Source of the DNA: Pseudomonadota bacterium
Lineage (GTDB): Bacteria; Desulfobacterota; Desulfobaccia; Desulfobaccales; 0-14-0-80-60-11
DNA length: 9,109 nt
Direction of reading: 5' to 3'
Assembly (NCBI GenBank): GCA_018897875.1
Contig: JAHIKF010000329.1
Location: forward strand, 1-9,109
This document shows positions 1 to 6,089 of this stretch, one piece after another (positions within the stretch are counted from its first letter, which is position 1; every line of letters begins with the position of its first letter). The notes beneath the pieces are model-generated. The model searched no databases and was not told the origin of the DNA. It was given only the letters and a program-made list of their open reading frames with translations. The position numbers were made by a program, and so were the translations under genes.

Positions 1-1
1 G

Positions 2-598
2 CTCAGGACCTTCATCCTGGTCTCGGTGGGCGCCTGCCTCATGATGATGCTGTCTCTGGAAATGGAGAAAATCCACCGGCATCTGGCCGTGGACCAATCG
101 GTGGTCCGGCTGGACCCGGCCCGGATCGCCTCCTATGCCATCGCCAGCATGGGTTTTCTCGGAGCCGGCGCCATCATCACCGGCAAGGGTTCGGTGCGGG
201 GCCTGACCACCGCCGCGGGCCTCTGGCTGGTCACCGGTCTCGGCCTGGCCATCGGCGCCGGGTATCTCCTCCCAGCCCTGTTTGCCGCCGGGATCAGCAT
301 TATTATCTTGTACGTCCTGCGCCTCATAAAAAAGGTCTTCGCCCACGATCTGTTCACCATGCTGACCTTGAAATATCATGGGGTGGAGGACCCGCTGGAC
401 CAGATCAGGCAGATCCTTAAACAACATCGGATTGGCATCCAGTTCATCAACTATACGCTGGAACCGCCCAGTAATCTGATGACCTATCGCTTACGCCTGC
501 AGAGCAAGGATACGATAATTTTCAAGCAGGTGATCCACAGTCTCTCTGAAACCGAAGGCTTGCAGGAAGTTGACTTTCAGGAAGGCGAAGTGCCTTAA
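2..598 (+). CDS. MgtC/SapB-family membrane protein, 5'-truncated by window edge
   Basis: The reading frame is open from base 2 to the TAA at 596-598, so the gene starts before the window; the in-frame GTG at 26 lies inside the family core and is not a credible start. What is visible is the end of the MgtC hydrophobic domain: a helix ending in LSLEMEK, then the family signature GFLGAGAI followed by VRGLTTAAGLW, then two more hydrophobic segments (about bases 215-325). A soluble C-terminal part of roughly 85 residues, ending in EVDFQEGEVP, resembles the ACT-like tail of longer MgtC proteins. MgtC proteins are inner-membrane proteins linked to growth at low Mg2+ and, in Salmonella, to inhibition of the F-type ATP synthase; the role here is unknown. 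Its stop codon directly abuts the TTG start candidate of the next gene, so it is probably in the same operon as the HgdB/HgdC genes. Confidence 0.88.
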   Translation, partial: LRTFILVSVGACLMMMLSLEMEKIHRHLAVDQSVVRLDPARIASYAIASMGFLGAGAIITGKGSVRGLTTAAGLWLVTGLGLAIGAGYLLPALFAAGISIIILYVLRLIKKVFAHDLFTMLTLKYHGVEDPLDQIRQILKQHRIGIQFINYTLEPPSNLMTYRLRLQSKDTIIFKQVIHSLSETEGLQEVDFQEGEVP

Positions 599-1621
599 TT
601 GAGTGACCTCATGCGCCGATCCGCGCCTTTGGCGCCGGGCGCCCGGGTGGGTCTGACCACCACCATCCCGGTGGAGGTGGTGCTGGCCGCGGGGCTGACC
701 CCGGTGGACCTGAACAACCTGTTCATTGCCGACCCTTTGGCCCTGGCCCGGGTGAGCCAGGCCGAGGCCGCCGGCTTTCCCCGCACCCTCTGCGCCTGGA
801 TTAAGGGGATCTACGCCGTCCTTCTGGCCCACCCCGAAATCCAGGCGGTCATCGCCGCCTGCCAGGGGGACTGCTCCAATACCCAGGCGCTGGGGGAAAT
901 CCTCGCCACTGAGGGGATAGAGGTCATCCATTTTAAGTTCCCCTATCCCCGGGACCGGGAACAACTGGCCCGGGAAATCAGCGCCCTGGCAAATCGCCTG
1001 GGCGCCGACCACGAGGCGGTGGCCCGGGTGCAGGCCCGCCTGACCCCCCTGCGCCGCCAACTGCGCCGCCTGGACCGCCTGACCTGGGAGACCGGCCAGG
1101 TGCATGGCCAGGAGAATTTCCACTGGCTCATCTCGAGCTCGGATTTTGCCTCGGACCTTACCGACTACGAACAACGCCTGACGGCTTTCCTTCAGGAGGC
1201 GGAGCAACGTCCACCCGCCGCAAATGGCCGGGTGCGCCTGGGGTTTGCCGGCATCCCGCCCATCTTGACCGACCTGTGGCCCTACCTGGAGGAGCTGGGC
1301 GCCGCCGTGGTTTACCACGAATTTCCCCGGCAATTCAGCATGCCCTATGAGAGTCCGGACCTGGTGGAGCAATACCTGCGCTATACCTATCCCTACGACA
1401 TCGGAGGCCGCCTGGCGGACCTTAAGGAGGCCGTGGCCACCCGCCGCCTGGACGGGCTGGTGCATTACACCCAAAGCTTCTGCTTCCGCCAGATGTTCGA
1501 TCAATTCCTCAGGGATCACCTGGACCTCCCCCTCCTGACTATCGAAGGGGACCGCCCCACCCGGCTCGATTCCCGCACCCGTATGCGCCTGGAGGCTTTT
1601 GTCGATGTCCTGCGGCCATGA
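599..1621 (+). CDS. HgdB-like iron-sulfur protein (2-hydroxyacyl-CoA dehydratase D-component family, single subunit)
   Basis: This 340-residue protein (336 if started at ATG 611) belongs by pattern to the 2-hydroxyacyl-CoA dehydratase subunit family (COG1775-like). The N-terminal half has the family layout GLTTTIPVEVVLAAGLTPVD, then Cys65 in LCAWIKG, then Cys88 and Cys92 in ACQGDCSNT. The second half restarts as another Rossmann-like lobe (GFAGIPPILTDLWPYLEELG) and carries Cys295 in HYTQSFCFRQM. These four are the only cysteines and are the likely [4Fe-4S] ligands. Family members accept one electron from an ATP-dependent activator, which is the next gene. Classical dehydratases have two such subunits; only one is here, as in the E. 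coli yjiM/yjiL pair. The start is uncertain: TTG 599 touches the mgtC stop and has GGCGAAG about 8 nt upstream, while ATG 611 has no clear ribosome site. Substrate is not predictable. Confidence 0.85.
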   Translation: MSDLMRRSAPLAPGARVGLTTTIPVEVVLAAGLTPVDLNNLFIADPLALARVSQAEAAGFPRTLCAWIKGIYAVLLAHPEIQAVIAACQGDCSNTQALGEILATEGIEVIHFKFPYPRDREQLAREISALANRLGADHEAVARVQARLTPLRRQLRRLDRLTWETGQVHGQENFHWLISSSDFASDLTDYEQRLTAFLQEAEQRPPAANGRVRLGFAGIPPILTDLWPYLEELGAAVVYHEFPRQFSMPYESPDLVEQYLRYTYPYDIGGRLADLKEAVATRRLDGLVHYTQSFCFRQMFDQFLRDHLDLPLLTIEGDRPTRLDSRTRMRLEAFVDVLRP

Positions 1622-2456
1622 TATTTTGGGGGCGGGAGCGCCGGGATCGCCCCGGAAAAGTTCCTGGCCCTCCCCTCAAAGCATAGTCTGCGGCCTGGAC
1701 TTCGGCAGCCGATATGTGAAGCTGGTCTATGCCCGGGGGCAGGGGGGTTGGGGGCGGCGCAAGATGGACAGCATCGTCTTCTACCGGGATTATCTGGTGC
1801 GGGTTAAGGGGGAGGTGCGGATCGATTGGGGCCGGATGGGGCTGCCCCCCCCGGAGGCATTGGTGGCCACCGGATACGGCAAGAACCTCCTGAAGGCATA
1901 TTTCCCCACCATTACCGAGATCCGGGCTCATTTCCTGGGGGCCCGGTGCGTCACGGGCCTGGACCACTTCATCCTGTTGGAGATGGGCGGCCAGGACACC
2001 AAGGTCCTCTATATCCGGGCGGGCCTGGTGTTCGATTTTCTCACCAACGACCGCTGCGCCGCGGGCACCGGCCGCTACCTGGAGAACATGGCCCGGTTTC
2101 TCAAGATGCCCCTAACGGAATTTGCCGGGTACTGGCAGGACCCGGTGGAAATCTCTCAAACCTGCGCCATCTTCGGGGAGACCGAACTGGTAGGTTACCT
2201 CCTGGAAGGGGTAGAACCGGCCCGGATTGCCGCCGGGGTCAACGCCTCGGTGGCCCGCCGGGCCCTGGCCATGGTGGCCCGGTACCGCTGCCCCGCCCTG
2301 GTCTTTGTGGGCGGCGTGGCCAAGAACCGAGCCGTGGTGAAGCTCCTGGGGGACCAGGGGGATTTTCAGGTCCGGGTGCCGCCTTATCCCCAATTCAACG
2401 GCGCCCTGGGTTGCGCGCTCGAGGCGGGCCGGGTCCTGGCCCGGGAAACGCCATGA
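1605..2456 (+). CDS. HgdC/BadF-type ATPase activator of the HgdB-like protein
   Basis: The 283-residue product is an ASKHA-fold ATPase of the BadF/BadG/BcrA/HgdC family (CoA-enzyme activase). Visible in order from ATG 1605: phosphate-binding DFGSRYVK (D32), ATGYGKN, EMGGQDTK (about 126-133), NDRCAAGTGRYLE with Cys151, SQTCAIFGETE with Cys187, FVGGVAKN and a final GALGCALEAGR. In HgdC the two cysteines at these places let a homodimer hold one [4Fe-4S] cluster; ATP hydrolysis drives electron transfer to the dehydratase. ATG 1605 is chosen because GGAGG (1591-1595) lies 9 nt upstream; TTG 1599 would sit too close to it. The gene overlaps the HgdB-like gene by 17 bp, which argues for coupled, stoichiometric expression. 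About 25 residues before the conserved core (Ser/Pro/Gly-rich) are longer than usual and may mean a real extension or a later unusual start. Confidence 0.92.
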   Translation: MSCGHDILGAGAPGSPRKSSWPSPQSIVCGLDFGSRYVKLVYARGQGGWGRRKMDSIVFYRDYLVRVKGEVRIDWGRMGLPPPEALVATGYGKNLLKAYFPTITEIRAHFLGARCVTGLDHFILLEMGGQDTKVLYIRAGLVFDFLTNDRCAAGTGRYLENMARFLKMPLTEFAGYWQDPVEISQTCAIFGETELVGYLLEGVEPARIAAGVNASVARRALAMVARYRCPALVFVGGVAKNRAVVKLLGDQGDFQVRVPPYPQFNGALGCALEAGRVLARETP

Positions 2457-3448
2457 ACCGCTTGGCCGACGCTGATCCCCTGGCCCGGGCCCTGAGGCGC
2501 CTGGTGGGAGCCGAGGCTGGTTTCCGGCCCCCGGCCGGGGAGGTGCGCGTCGAGTCGCTGCCCGCGTCTCGTCAAGTCCTGCGCTTCACCTTCCCCGCCG
2601 GAGACTACGCCGTGGTGGGAAAATTCTTCTCCGCCTATCCCCCCCAGGCCTCGGCGGATTTGAGCCTGGCGCGGGAATATGACCACTATCTGCGGCTCCC
2701 CGGACTGGGCCTGGGAAATGGCGGCGGCCTGGCGCCCCGGCTCCTGGGGCGCTGGCCCGAGAGGTCCCTGGGGCTGCTGCTGGAAGCCGTGCCCGGCCCG
2801 GACCTGGATTATCTCTTGCTCCAGGCCTCGGTCCACGGCGACCCGGCCCCCCTCTTTCGGGCCCTGGACAAACTGGCGCATTTGCTGGCCTTTTTTCACT
2901 CCCGGCCGGTCCCGGCTCTCTTGGTTACGCCCGAGCCCGCCCTGGCTTACCTGGACAAGGTAATGGCCCAGTTGCTGGAAGCCGGGCCGTTGACCCGGGA
3001 GGACTGGCAGGCCCTGGCCCACGAGCGCGATGCTTGGGAGGAGCGCTGCCAAGATTTTTCCGACCGGCAGGTGCTCATTCACGGCGATGCCACGCCCACC
3101 AACTTTCTCTTCCCCAACGGTCGGGCTGTGGCCCTGGACCTGGAGCGGCTGCGAATCGGCGACCGCCTCTGGGACCTGTCCTGGGTGGCCGGGGAACTGA
3201 AACATGCCTGGGGCTGGCGCACCGCGGATTTTAGCGGGTCCGAGGCGGCTATCCGGCATTTTTTCCGCATGTATCTGACGGCCGCGGGTCTTGCCCCCGC
3301 TCTGACTCGCCGACTCTTCAGCCTCAACCCCTTTTACATGGCCCTGGCTGAGCTGAGGATCGCCCGGAACCTCTATCTCACCCGGGACTACCGCAGGCAA
3401 CTGGTGGCCGAAGCCAGACGCTGCCTGGCGCATGGACGGCAGCGGTGA
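2453..3448 (+). CDS. Aminoglycoside phosphotransferase-fold kinase, substrate unknown
   Basis: The 331-residue protein has the APH/choline-kinase fold. Lys57 in YAVVGKFF is the likely ATP-contacting lysine of the N-lobe. The catalytic loop is LIHGDATPTNFLF (H210, D212, N217), followed by the metal-binding ALDLERLRIGD (D229) and WDLSWV. All catalytic residues are present, so it should be active. Family members phosphorylate hydroxyl groups of small molecules such as sugars, choline, homoserine, thiamine or antibiotics; nothing in the sequence identifies the acceptor. The ATG overlaps the activator stop as ATGA (2453-2456), so translation is coupled and the start is well fixed. Its frame stays open upstream to 1826 inside the activator gene, but that part is an arginine/proline/glycine-rich shadow and not a real N-terminus. 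Being last in the HgdB/HgdC operon, it may act on the same pathway's metabolite. Resistance to an antibiotic is a less likely alternative. Confidence 0.85.
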   Translation: MNRLADADPLARALRRLVGAEAGFRPPAGEVRVESLPASRQVLRFTFPAGDYAVVGKFFSAYPPQASADLSLAREYDHYLRLPGLGLGNGGGLAPRLLGRWPERSLGLLLEAVPGPDLDYLLLQASVHGDPAPLFRALDKLAHLLAFFHSRPVPALLVTPEPALAYLDKVMAQLLEAGPLTREDWQALAHERDAWEERCQDFSDRQVLIHGDATPTNFLFPNGRAVALDLERLRIGDRLWDLSWVAGELKHAWGWRTADFSGSEAAIRHFFRMYLTAAGLAPALTRRLFSLNPFYMALAELRIARNLYLTRDYRRQLVAEARRCLAHGRQR

Positions 3449-3638
3449 TTGGGGTTTTAGGTTCTGGATTCTGGGTGAGAAATAACGAAATAAATTCACA
3501 ATGACCATAAGTGTCGGTAATCTACAGTTGGTTGATTGGGGTTATTAATCGGGGCATTGAATCAATTCTGCCTCTTTCCCCTCTCCTCCACTGTTAAGCA
3601 TTATCCACAATGCGGGAAGTGGTTAACTCAACAAGTTT

Positions 3639-3672
3639 TTGGTGGCACAGCCTGGAAAGGCTGTGCCACCAA
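3639..3672. repeat. Perfect 15-bp inverted repeat with GGAA loop
   Basis: TTGGTGGCACAGCCT (3639-3653) is the exact reverse complement of AGGCTGTGCCACCAA (3658-3672), separated by GGAA. Five T residues precede the stem on the plus strand but no T run follows it on either strand, so it is not a standard intrinsic terminator. Its core, ACAGCC with GGCTGT, is shared with the palindrome at 6090-6113, which suggests a dispersed REP-like family. Confidence 0.85.
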
Positions 3673-3733
3673 TCAGAGAAACTTGTGGTATAGATAAGCC
3701 TCCATTGGAGGAAAGGGTTTGGAGTGAGAGGAA

Positions 3734-3739
3734 TATAAT
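3734..3739 (+). promoter_or_regulatory. Candidate -10 box of the thiDN promoter
   Basis: TATAAT is a full match to the sigma70-type -10 hexamer and lies about 43 bases before the thiDN ATG. No good -35 hexamer sits 16-18 bases upstream; TTGGAG at 3705-3710 is 23 bases away, which is too far. The call is therefore tentative. Confidence 0.35.
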
Positions 3740-3782
3740 CCATTTCCCGCTTCCATCAATAAAAGGAAAAATGGCCTAACCC

Positions 3783-5132
3783 ATGAAAACCGTGCTGATT
3801 ATCGCCGGGTCCGACCCGGGCGCCGGCGCGGGCCTGCAACAGGATTTGAAGGTGACCACCCTCCTGGGGGCCTATGGCCTCACGGTGGTCACGGCCCTCA
3901 CCGTCCAGAACAGCCAGGGGGTAACCGCGGTCCACCCGGTGGCCCCCGAGGTGGTGGCGGCGCAGTTGGAGGCAGTACTGAGCGATTTCCCCGTGGCCGC
4001 GGTCAAGGTGGGGATGCTGGCCACGCCGGCGCTGGTTCACACCGTGGCCGAAAGGTTGAAGGGTTTAGACGCCCCCCTGGTGCTGGACCCGGTGCTGGCC
4101 GCAGGCGGCGGCTTCCCGCTGCTCACGGCCGACGGTATCGCCCGACTGACCGAAGAGCTGTTCCCCCTGACCCACCTTCTCACCCCCAACGCCCCGGAAG
4201 CCGCCCATATATCCGGGCTTGAGGTCCGGACCCCCGGAGACCTGGAAGAGGCGGCCCGCCGCCTTCAGGCTATGGGTCCCCGCTGGGTCCTGGCCAAAGG
4301 CGGGCACCTGCCGGGGGAGCCGGTGGACGTACTCACCGACGGCAACAACGTCTACCGTCTACCCGGCGTGCGTCTGGCGGCGCCGAATCACCACGGCTCC
4401 GGCTGCCTCCTGGCCTCAGCCGCCGCCGCCGGCCTGGCCCAGGGCGCCTCGGTGCCGGAAGCGGTGAACCGGGCCCGGGACCTCACGGCCCAGGCCCTCA
4501 AGTACGGCCTGCCCCTGGGACGAGGCCCCGGCCCGGTGAACCCCTACGCCCCCTTCGCCCGGGAACTGGCCCGTGCGGAAGTCCTCACCGCCTTGCAGAC
4601 GGCCGCGGCCCGCCTGGAAAAAGAGGGCATCGAGCCCCTTATCCCGGAAGTCATGTCCAACCTGGGGTACGCCACCCCTTACCCGGAGGGGCCCCAGGAC
4701 GTGGCCGCCTTCCCCGGCCGGCTCCGCCGCGGCCCCCAGGGCCTGCTGACTCCCTCCCCGCCGGCCTTCGGCGCCTCCCGCCACATCAGTGCGGTCATCC
4801 TCACCGCCATGGCCACCCACCCGGAGATCAGAAGCGCCATGAACGTTAAATTCTTCGAAGGCATAGATGACCTAGCGCTCCTGCTCCACCTGCGGGTGGC
4901 CAGCTTCGAGCCCGGCGCCGAACCGCCGGAGGTCAAGGCGAAGGAAGGCAGCACCCTGGCCTGGGGCGTGGCCTCGGTCCTCAAACCCGGCGAGCCGCCC
5001 CCGGACCTGATCTACGACCGGGGCGAGTTTGGCAAGGAACCCATGATCCGCATCCTGGGACCCACCCCCATGTCCGTGGCGGAAAAGGCCCTGGCCCTGA
5101 AAAACGCCCTGCAAGCAGGAGGGAAGCTGTAG
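3783..5132 (+). CDS. thiDN: ThiDN: hydroxymethylpyrimidine(-phosphate) kinase fused to ThiN-type thiamine-phosphate synthase
   Basis: The 449-residue product joins two thiamine-pathway domains. Residues 1 to about 260 are ThiD (ribokinase fold): GSDPGAGAGLQQDLK at the start, VQNSQGV, DPVLAAGGG, TPNAPEA, and the anion-hole motif HGSGCLLAS with Cys208. This domain phosphorylates HMP and HMP-P. From about residue 265 comes a ThiN domain (COG1992-like): PEVMSNLGYA (from P288), DVAAFPGRL, FGASRHIS with Arg333 and His334, ILTAM, RSAMNVKF, EGSTLAWG and GKEPMIRILG (from G417). ThiN is the archaeal-type enzyme that joins HMP-PP and thiazole phosphate to thiamine phosphate, replacing ThiE. Fusion places both cytosolic steps in one chain. 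The ATG at 3783 gives the canonical N-terminus; the purine-rich AAAAGGAAAA at 3761-3770 is rather far upstream to be an ideal ribosome site. It stands alone, with spacers on both sides. Several ThiD motif residues differ from the usual GSDSGGGAGIQADLK and HGTGC forms. Confidence 0.93.
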   Translation: MKTVLIIAGSDPGAGAGLQQDLKVTTLLGAYGLTVVTALTVQNSQGVTAVHPVAPEVVAAQLEAVLSDFPVAAVKVGMLATPALVHTVAERLKGLDAPLVLDPVLAAGGGFPLLTADGIARLTEELFPLTHLLTPNAPEAAHISGLEVRTPGDLEEAARRLQAMGPRWVLAKGGHLPGEPVDVLTDGNNVYRLPGVRLAAPNHHGSGCLLASAAAAGLAQGASVPEAVNRARDLTAQALKYGLPLGRGPGPVNPYAPFARELARAEVLTALQTAAARLEKEGIEPLIPEVMSNLGYATPYPEGPQDVAAFPGRLRRGPQGLLTPSPPAFGASRHISAVILTAMATHPEIRSAMNVKFFEGIDDLALLLHLRVASFEPGAEPPEVKAKEGSTLAWGVASVLKPGEPPPDLIYDRGEFGKEPMIRILGPTPMSVAEKALALKNALQAGGKL

Positions 5133-5216
5133 GAGAATAAAGGGAGAGGGCTAATACCAGGTTACTCTCAGAAAAGTATTGAGGTCCGGAGAACGGTTTC
5201 CCAAGGCACTAAAATC

Positions 5217-5266
5217 CGTAGGGCGCGTCTCACGCGCCATTCTTGGTGCGTAAGACGCACCCTACG
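5217..5266. repeat. 22-bp imperfect palindrome of the GTAGGGTGCG type
   Basis: The left arm (5217-5238, beginning CGTAGGGCGCG) pairs with the right arm (5245-5266, ending CGCACCCTACG) with three mismatches, all tolerable as G-T pairs in RNA or single substitutions, around an ATTCTT loop. It lies between the convergent thiDN and the minus-strand membrane operon, where it could help end transcription, but no T run follows. A degenerate half copy occurs at 6056-6082 in this window. Confidence 0.8.
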
Positions 5267-5299
5267 AAGGGAAATTACCTTTTTGAGCCCAGATTAGTA

Positions 5300-5325
5300 T
5301 AAGGGCTTTTTGTAAGTGGCCCTTA
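5300..5325 (-). terminator. Weak stem-loop after the minus-strand membrane operon
   Basis: TAAGGGC at 5300-5306 pairs with GCCCTTA at 5319-5325 (7 bp, 12-nt loop), about 22 bases beyond the stop codon of the 130-aa gene. The position suits a terminator, but read on the minus strand no U run follows the stem, so it is only a weak candidate. Confidence 0.3.
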
Positions 5326-5346
5326 CCTCCTCCCCCAAAGTCAACC

Positions 5347-5739
5347 TTACTTCTCCGCTAATATCGCCCGGTAGAGGGCCAGGCCCACCAGGAAGTCGGC
5401 CAGGGCGATCATGATATCCGGGAAGGTGGTGAGCAGCAGCCAGCCGAAGAAGTTGGCGCCCGGCATGACCTTCATCTGGCCCGCCAGGGTGGCGGAGAGG
5501 GAGTAATCCGCCATCATGATGATCCCGAAAAAGGCCAGGAAGCTGTTGAGCAGGAGGCCCAGCAGCGCCGTGGACCGGAACCGGAACAGGGCGCTCACCA
5601 GGATCAGGTCGAAGAGGGAAAAGAGATTGGGCCACAGGTCGGTGAGTTCATCCGGGGGATGAATCCGGTAATGCAGCAGGGTGGCGCCCAGAGCCAGAGA
5701 CACCAGGGCCACCCAGAGGGTGGTGCGTTGGGTGTTCAT
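5347..5739 (-). CDS. Four-helix integral membrane protein of unknown function (130 aa)
   Basis: I do not recognise a named family. The product is strongly hydrophobic with about four predicted membrane segments (near residues 8-22, 37-53, 57-78 and 95-125). Between the first two is a polar loop, LLHYRIHPPDEL, which looks like a conserved functional motif; ADYSLS and FPDIMIALADFLVG mark the later loops and last helix. The helices are too regular, and the charged residues too confined to loops, for this to be a chance ORF. ATG 5739 is preferred because AGGG sits 8 nt upstream; GTG 5748 would add three residues. It is the last gene of a compact minus-strand operon, starting 10 nt after the stop of the 35-aa membrane protein. 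An overlapping frame (5294-5635) is a Pro/Arg-rich shadow. The context suggests a small membrane complex with the two microproteins. Confidence 0.8.
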   Translation of the reverse strand: MNTQRTTLWVALVSLALGATLLHYRIHPPDELTDLWPNLFSLFDLILVSALFRFRSTALLGLLLNSFLAFFGIIMMADYSLSATLAGQMKVMPGANFFGWLLLTTFPDIMIALADFLVGLALYRAILAEK

Positions 5740-5749
5740 GGGGTTCACC

Positions 5750-5857
5750 CTAAAAATTCACGGAGTAGCCCAGCAGGAACACCAGGACGATGACGGCCGC
5801 GTGCAGGATAAACCAGCCGGGCCGGGGAAACAGCACGTGGGGCAGCCAGCGGTTCAT
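5750..5857 (-). CDS. Small single-pass membrane protein, 35 aa (tandem paralogue B)
   Basis: The ORF runs from ATG 5857 to TAG 5750-5752 and encodes MNRWLPHVLF, then PRPGWFILHA and a hydrophobic stretch ending in GYSVNF. One membrane helix spans about residues 15-31. AGAGGG and TAGG directly ahead of the ATG form a good ribosome site, and the gene starts 4 nt after the stop of the 36-aa gene and ends 10 nt before the next start. It shares an ordered motif with the 36-aa neighbour: G-W-aromatic-aliphatic-L-H, then (3 residues on) I/F, x, L-V, F/Y, two residues, G. Two independent small ORFs sharing a motif in register supports both being real. Function unknown; such peptides often act as accessory subunits of membrane complexes. 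Confidence 0.7.
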   Translation of the reverse strand: MNRWLPHVLFPRPGWFILHAAVIVLVFLLGYSVNF

Positions 5858-5861
5858 CGTC

Positions 5862-5972
5862 CTACCCTCTCAGGAGCGCCGCGGTCAGGCGCCCGGCGGT
5901 GTAGACCAGGGTAAACCCCAGAAAATGGAGCACCCACCATCCCAGCGACAAAAATTGCCAGCCTTTTTTCAC
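5862..5972 (-). CDS. Small single-pass membrane protein, 36 aa (tandem paralogue A)
   Basis: GTG 5972 is preceded by AAGGGG 7 nt upstream, a strong ribosome site; the stop is TAG at 5862-5864. The peptide begins MKKGWQFLSL, continues GWWVLHFLGF and TLVYTAGRLT, and ends AALLRG. The two Lys at the N-terminus and Arg28/Arg35 after the hydrophobic stretch (about 6-27) are consistent with one membrane helix. The GWWVLH...F.LVY..G pattern (G11-G27) aligns without gaps to GWFILH...I.LVF..G (G14-G30) of the 35-aa neighbour. It is the first gene of the three-gene minus-strand operon. I know no named family for it. Confidence 0.68.
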   Translation of the reverse strand: MKKGWQFLSLGWWVLHFLGFTLVYTAGRLTAALLRG

Positions 5973-6055
5973 GGTCGCACCCCTTACGAAAATAGCTATT
6001 AGCGGTCAGCTATCCGCAAAAGAAAAAAGCCCGAGTTGACAGAGATAATCCCCCT

Positions 6056-6082
6056 GTAGGGTGCGCACCGCGCACCATTTCT
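6056..6082. repeat. Degenerate half copy of the GTAGGGTGCG repeat
   Basis: Bases 6056-6082 match 5218-5244 at 19 of 27 positions without gaps, including GTAGGG at the start and CCATT near the end. Inside it, GGTGCGC (6060-6066) and GCGCACC (6070-6076) form a 7-bp stem with an ACC loop. The right arm of the full repeat is missing; a different palindrome follows 7 bases later. Confidence 0.6.
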
Positions 6083-6089
6083 GGGGCCA

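Larger units (their letters stand above)
3449..3782. other. Intergenic spacer between kinase gene and thiDN
   Basis: About 334 bases of AT-richer DNA with no convincing gene on either strand. It holds one perfect 15-bp inverted repeat (3639-3672), a weaker split stem pairing CCACT 3588-3592 with AGTGG 3618-3622, a small CCTCC/GGAGG hairpin (3699-3711), and a consensus -10 hexamer (3734-3739). I see no clear rho-independent terminator after the kinase stop. I looked for a TPP riboswitch ahead of thiDN and did not find the conserved CTGAGA and ACCTGAT-type boxes. Confidence 0.75.

Noticed and set aside
491..1519. 342-codon minus-strand frame opposite the HgdB-like gene
   Set aside because: Low-complexity Gly/Gln/His-rich antisense shadow; all family motifs are on the plus strand.
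1826..2452. Long upstream extension of the kinase reading frame through the activator gene
   Set aside because: The translation is Arg/Pro/Gly-rich with no domain, lies wholly inside the well-supported activator gene in another frame, and the ATG at 2453 with its ATGA overlap gives a proper kinase N-terminus.
2384..3508. 374-codon open frame on the minus strand opposite the kinase gene
   Set aside because: Pro/Gly/Gln-rich translation without recognisable motifs; long antisense frames are expected in GC-rich genes. The plus strand encodes an intact kinase.
3639..3672. Rho-independent terminator of the kinase operon
   Set aside because: The stem is strong, but it lies about 190 bases after the stop and no T run follows it on either strand; the T run is before it.
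3449..3782. TPP riboswitch ahead of thiDN
   Set aside because: The region looked like the right place, but I found no pair of conserved THI-box segments; a covariance-model search would settle it.
5681..6002. Plus-strand small frames across the microprotein operon
   Set aside because: No ribosome sites or motifs; Arg/Gln/Pro-rich products, while the minus strand gives coherent membrane proteins with good ribosome sites.
6036..6064. Plus-strand promoter with a perfect TTGACA at 6036-6041
   Set aside because: No -10-like hexamer occurs at 16-18 bases and no plus-strand gene follows before the minus-strand plsC-like gene.
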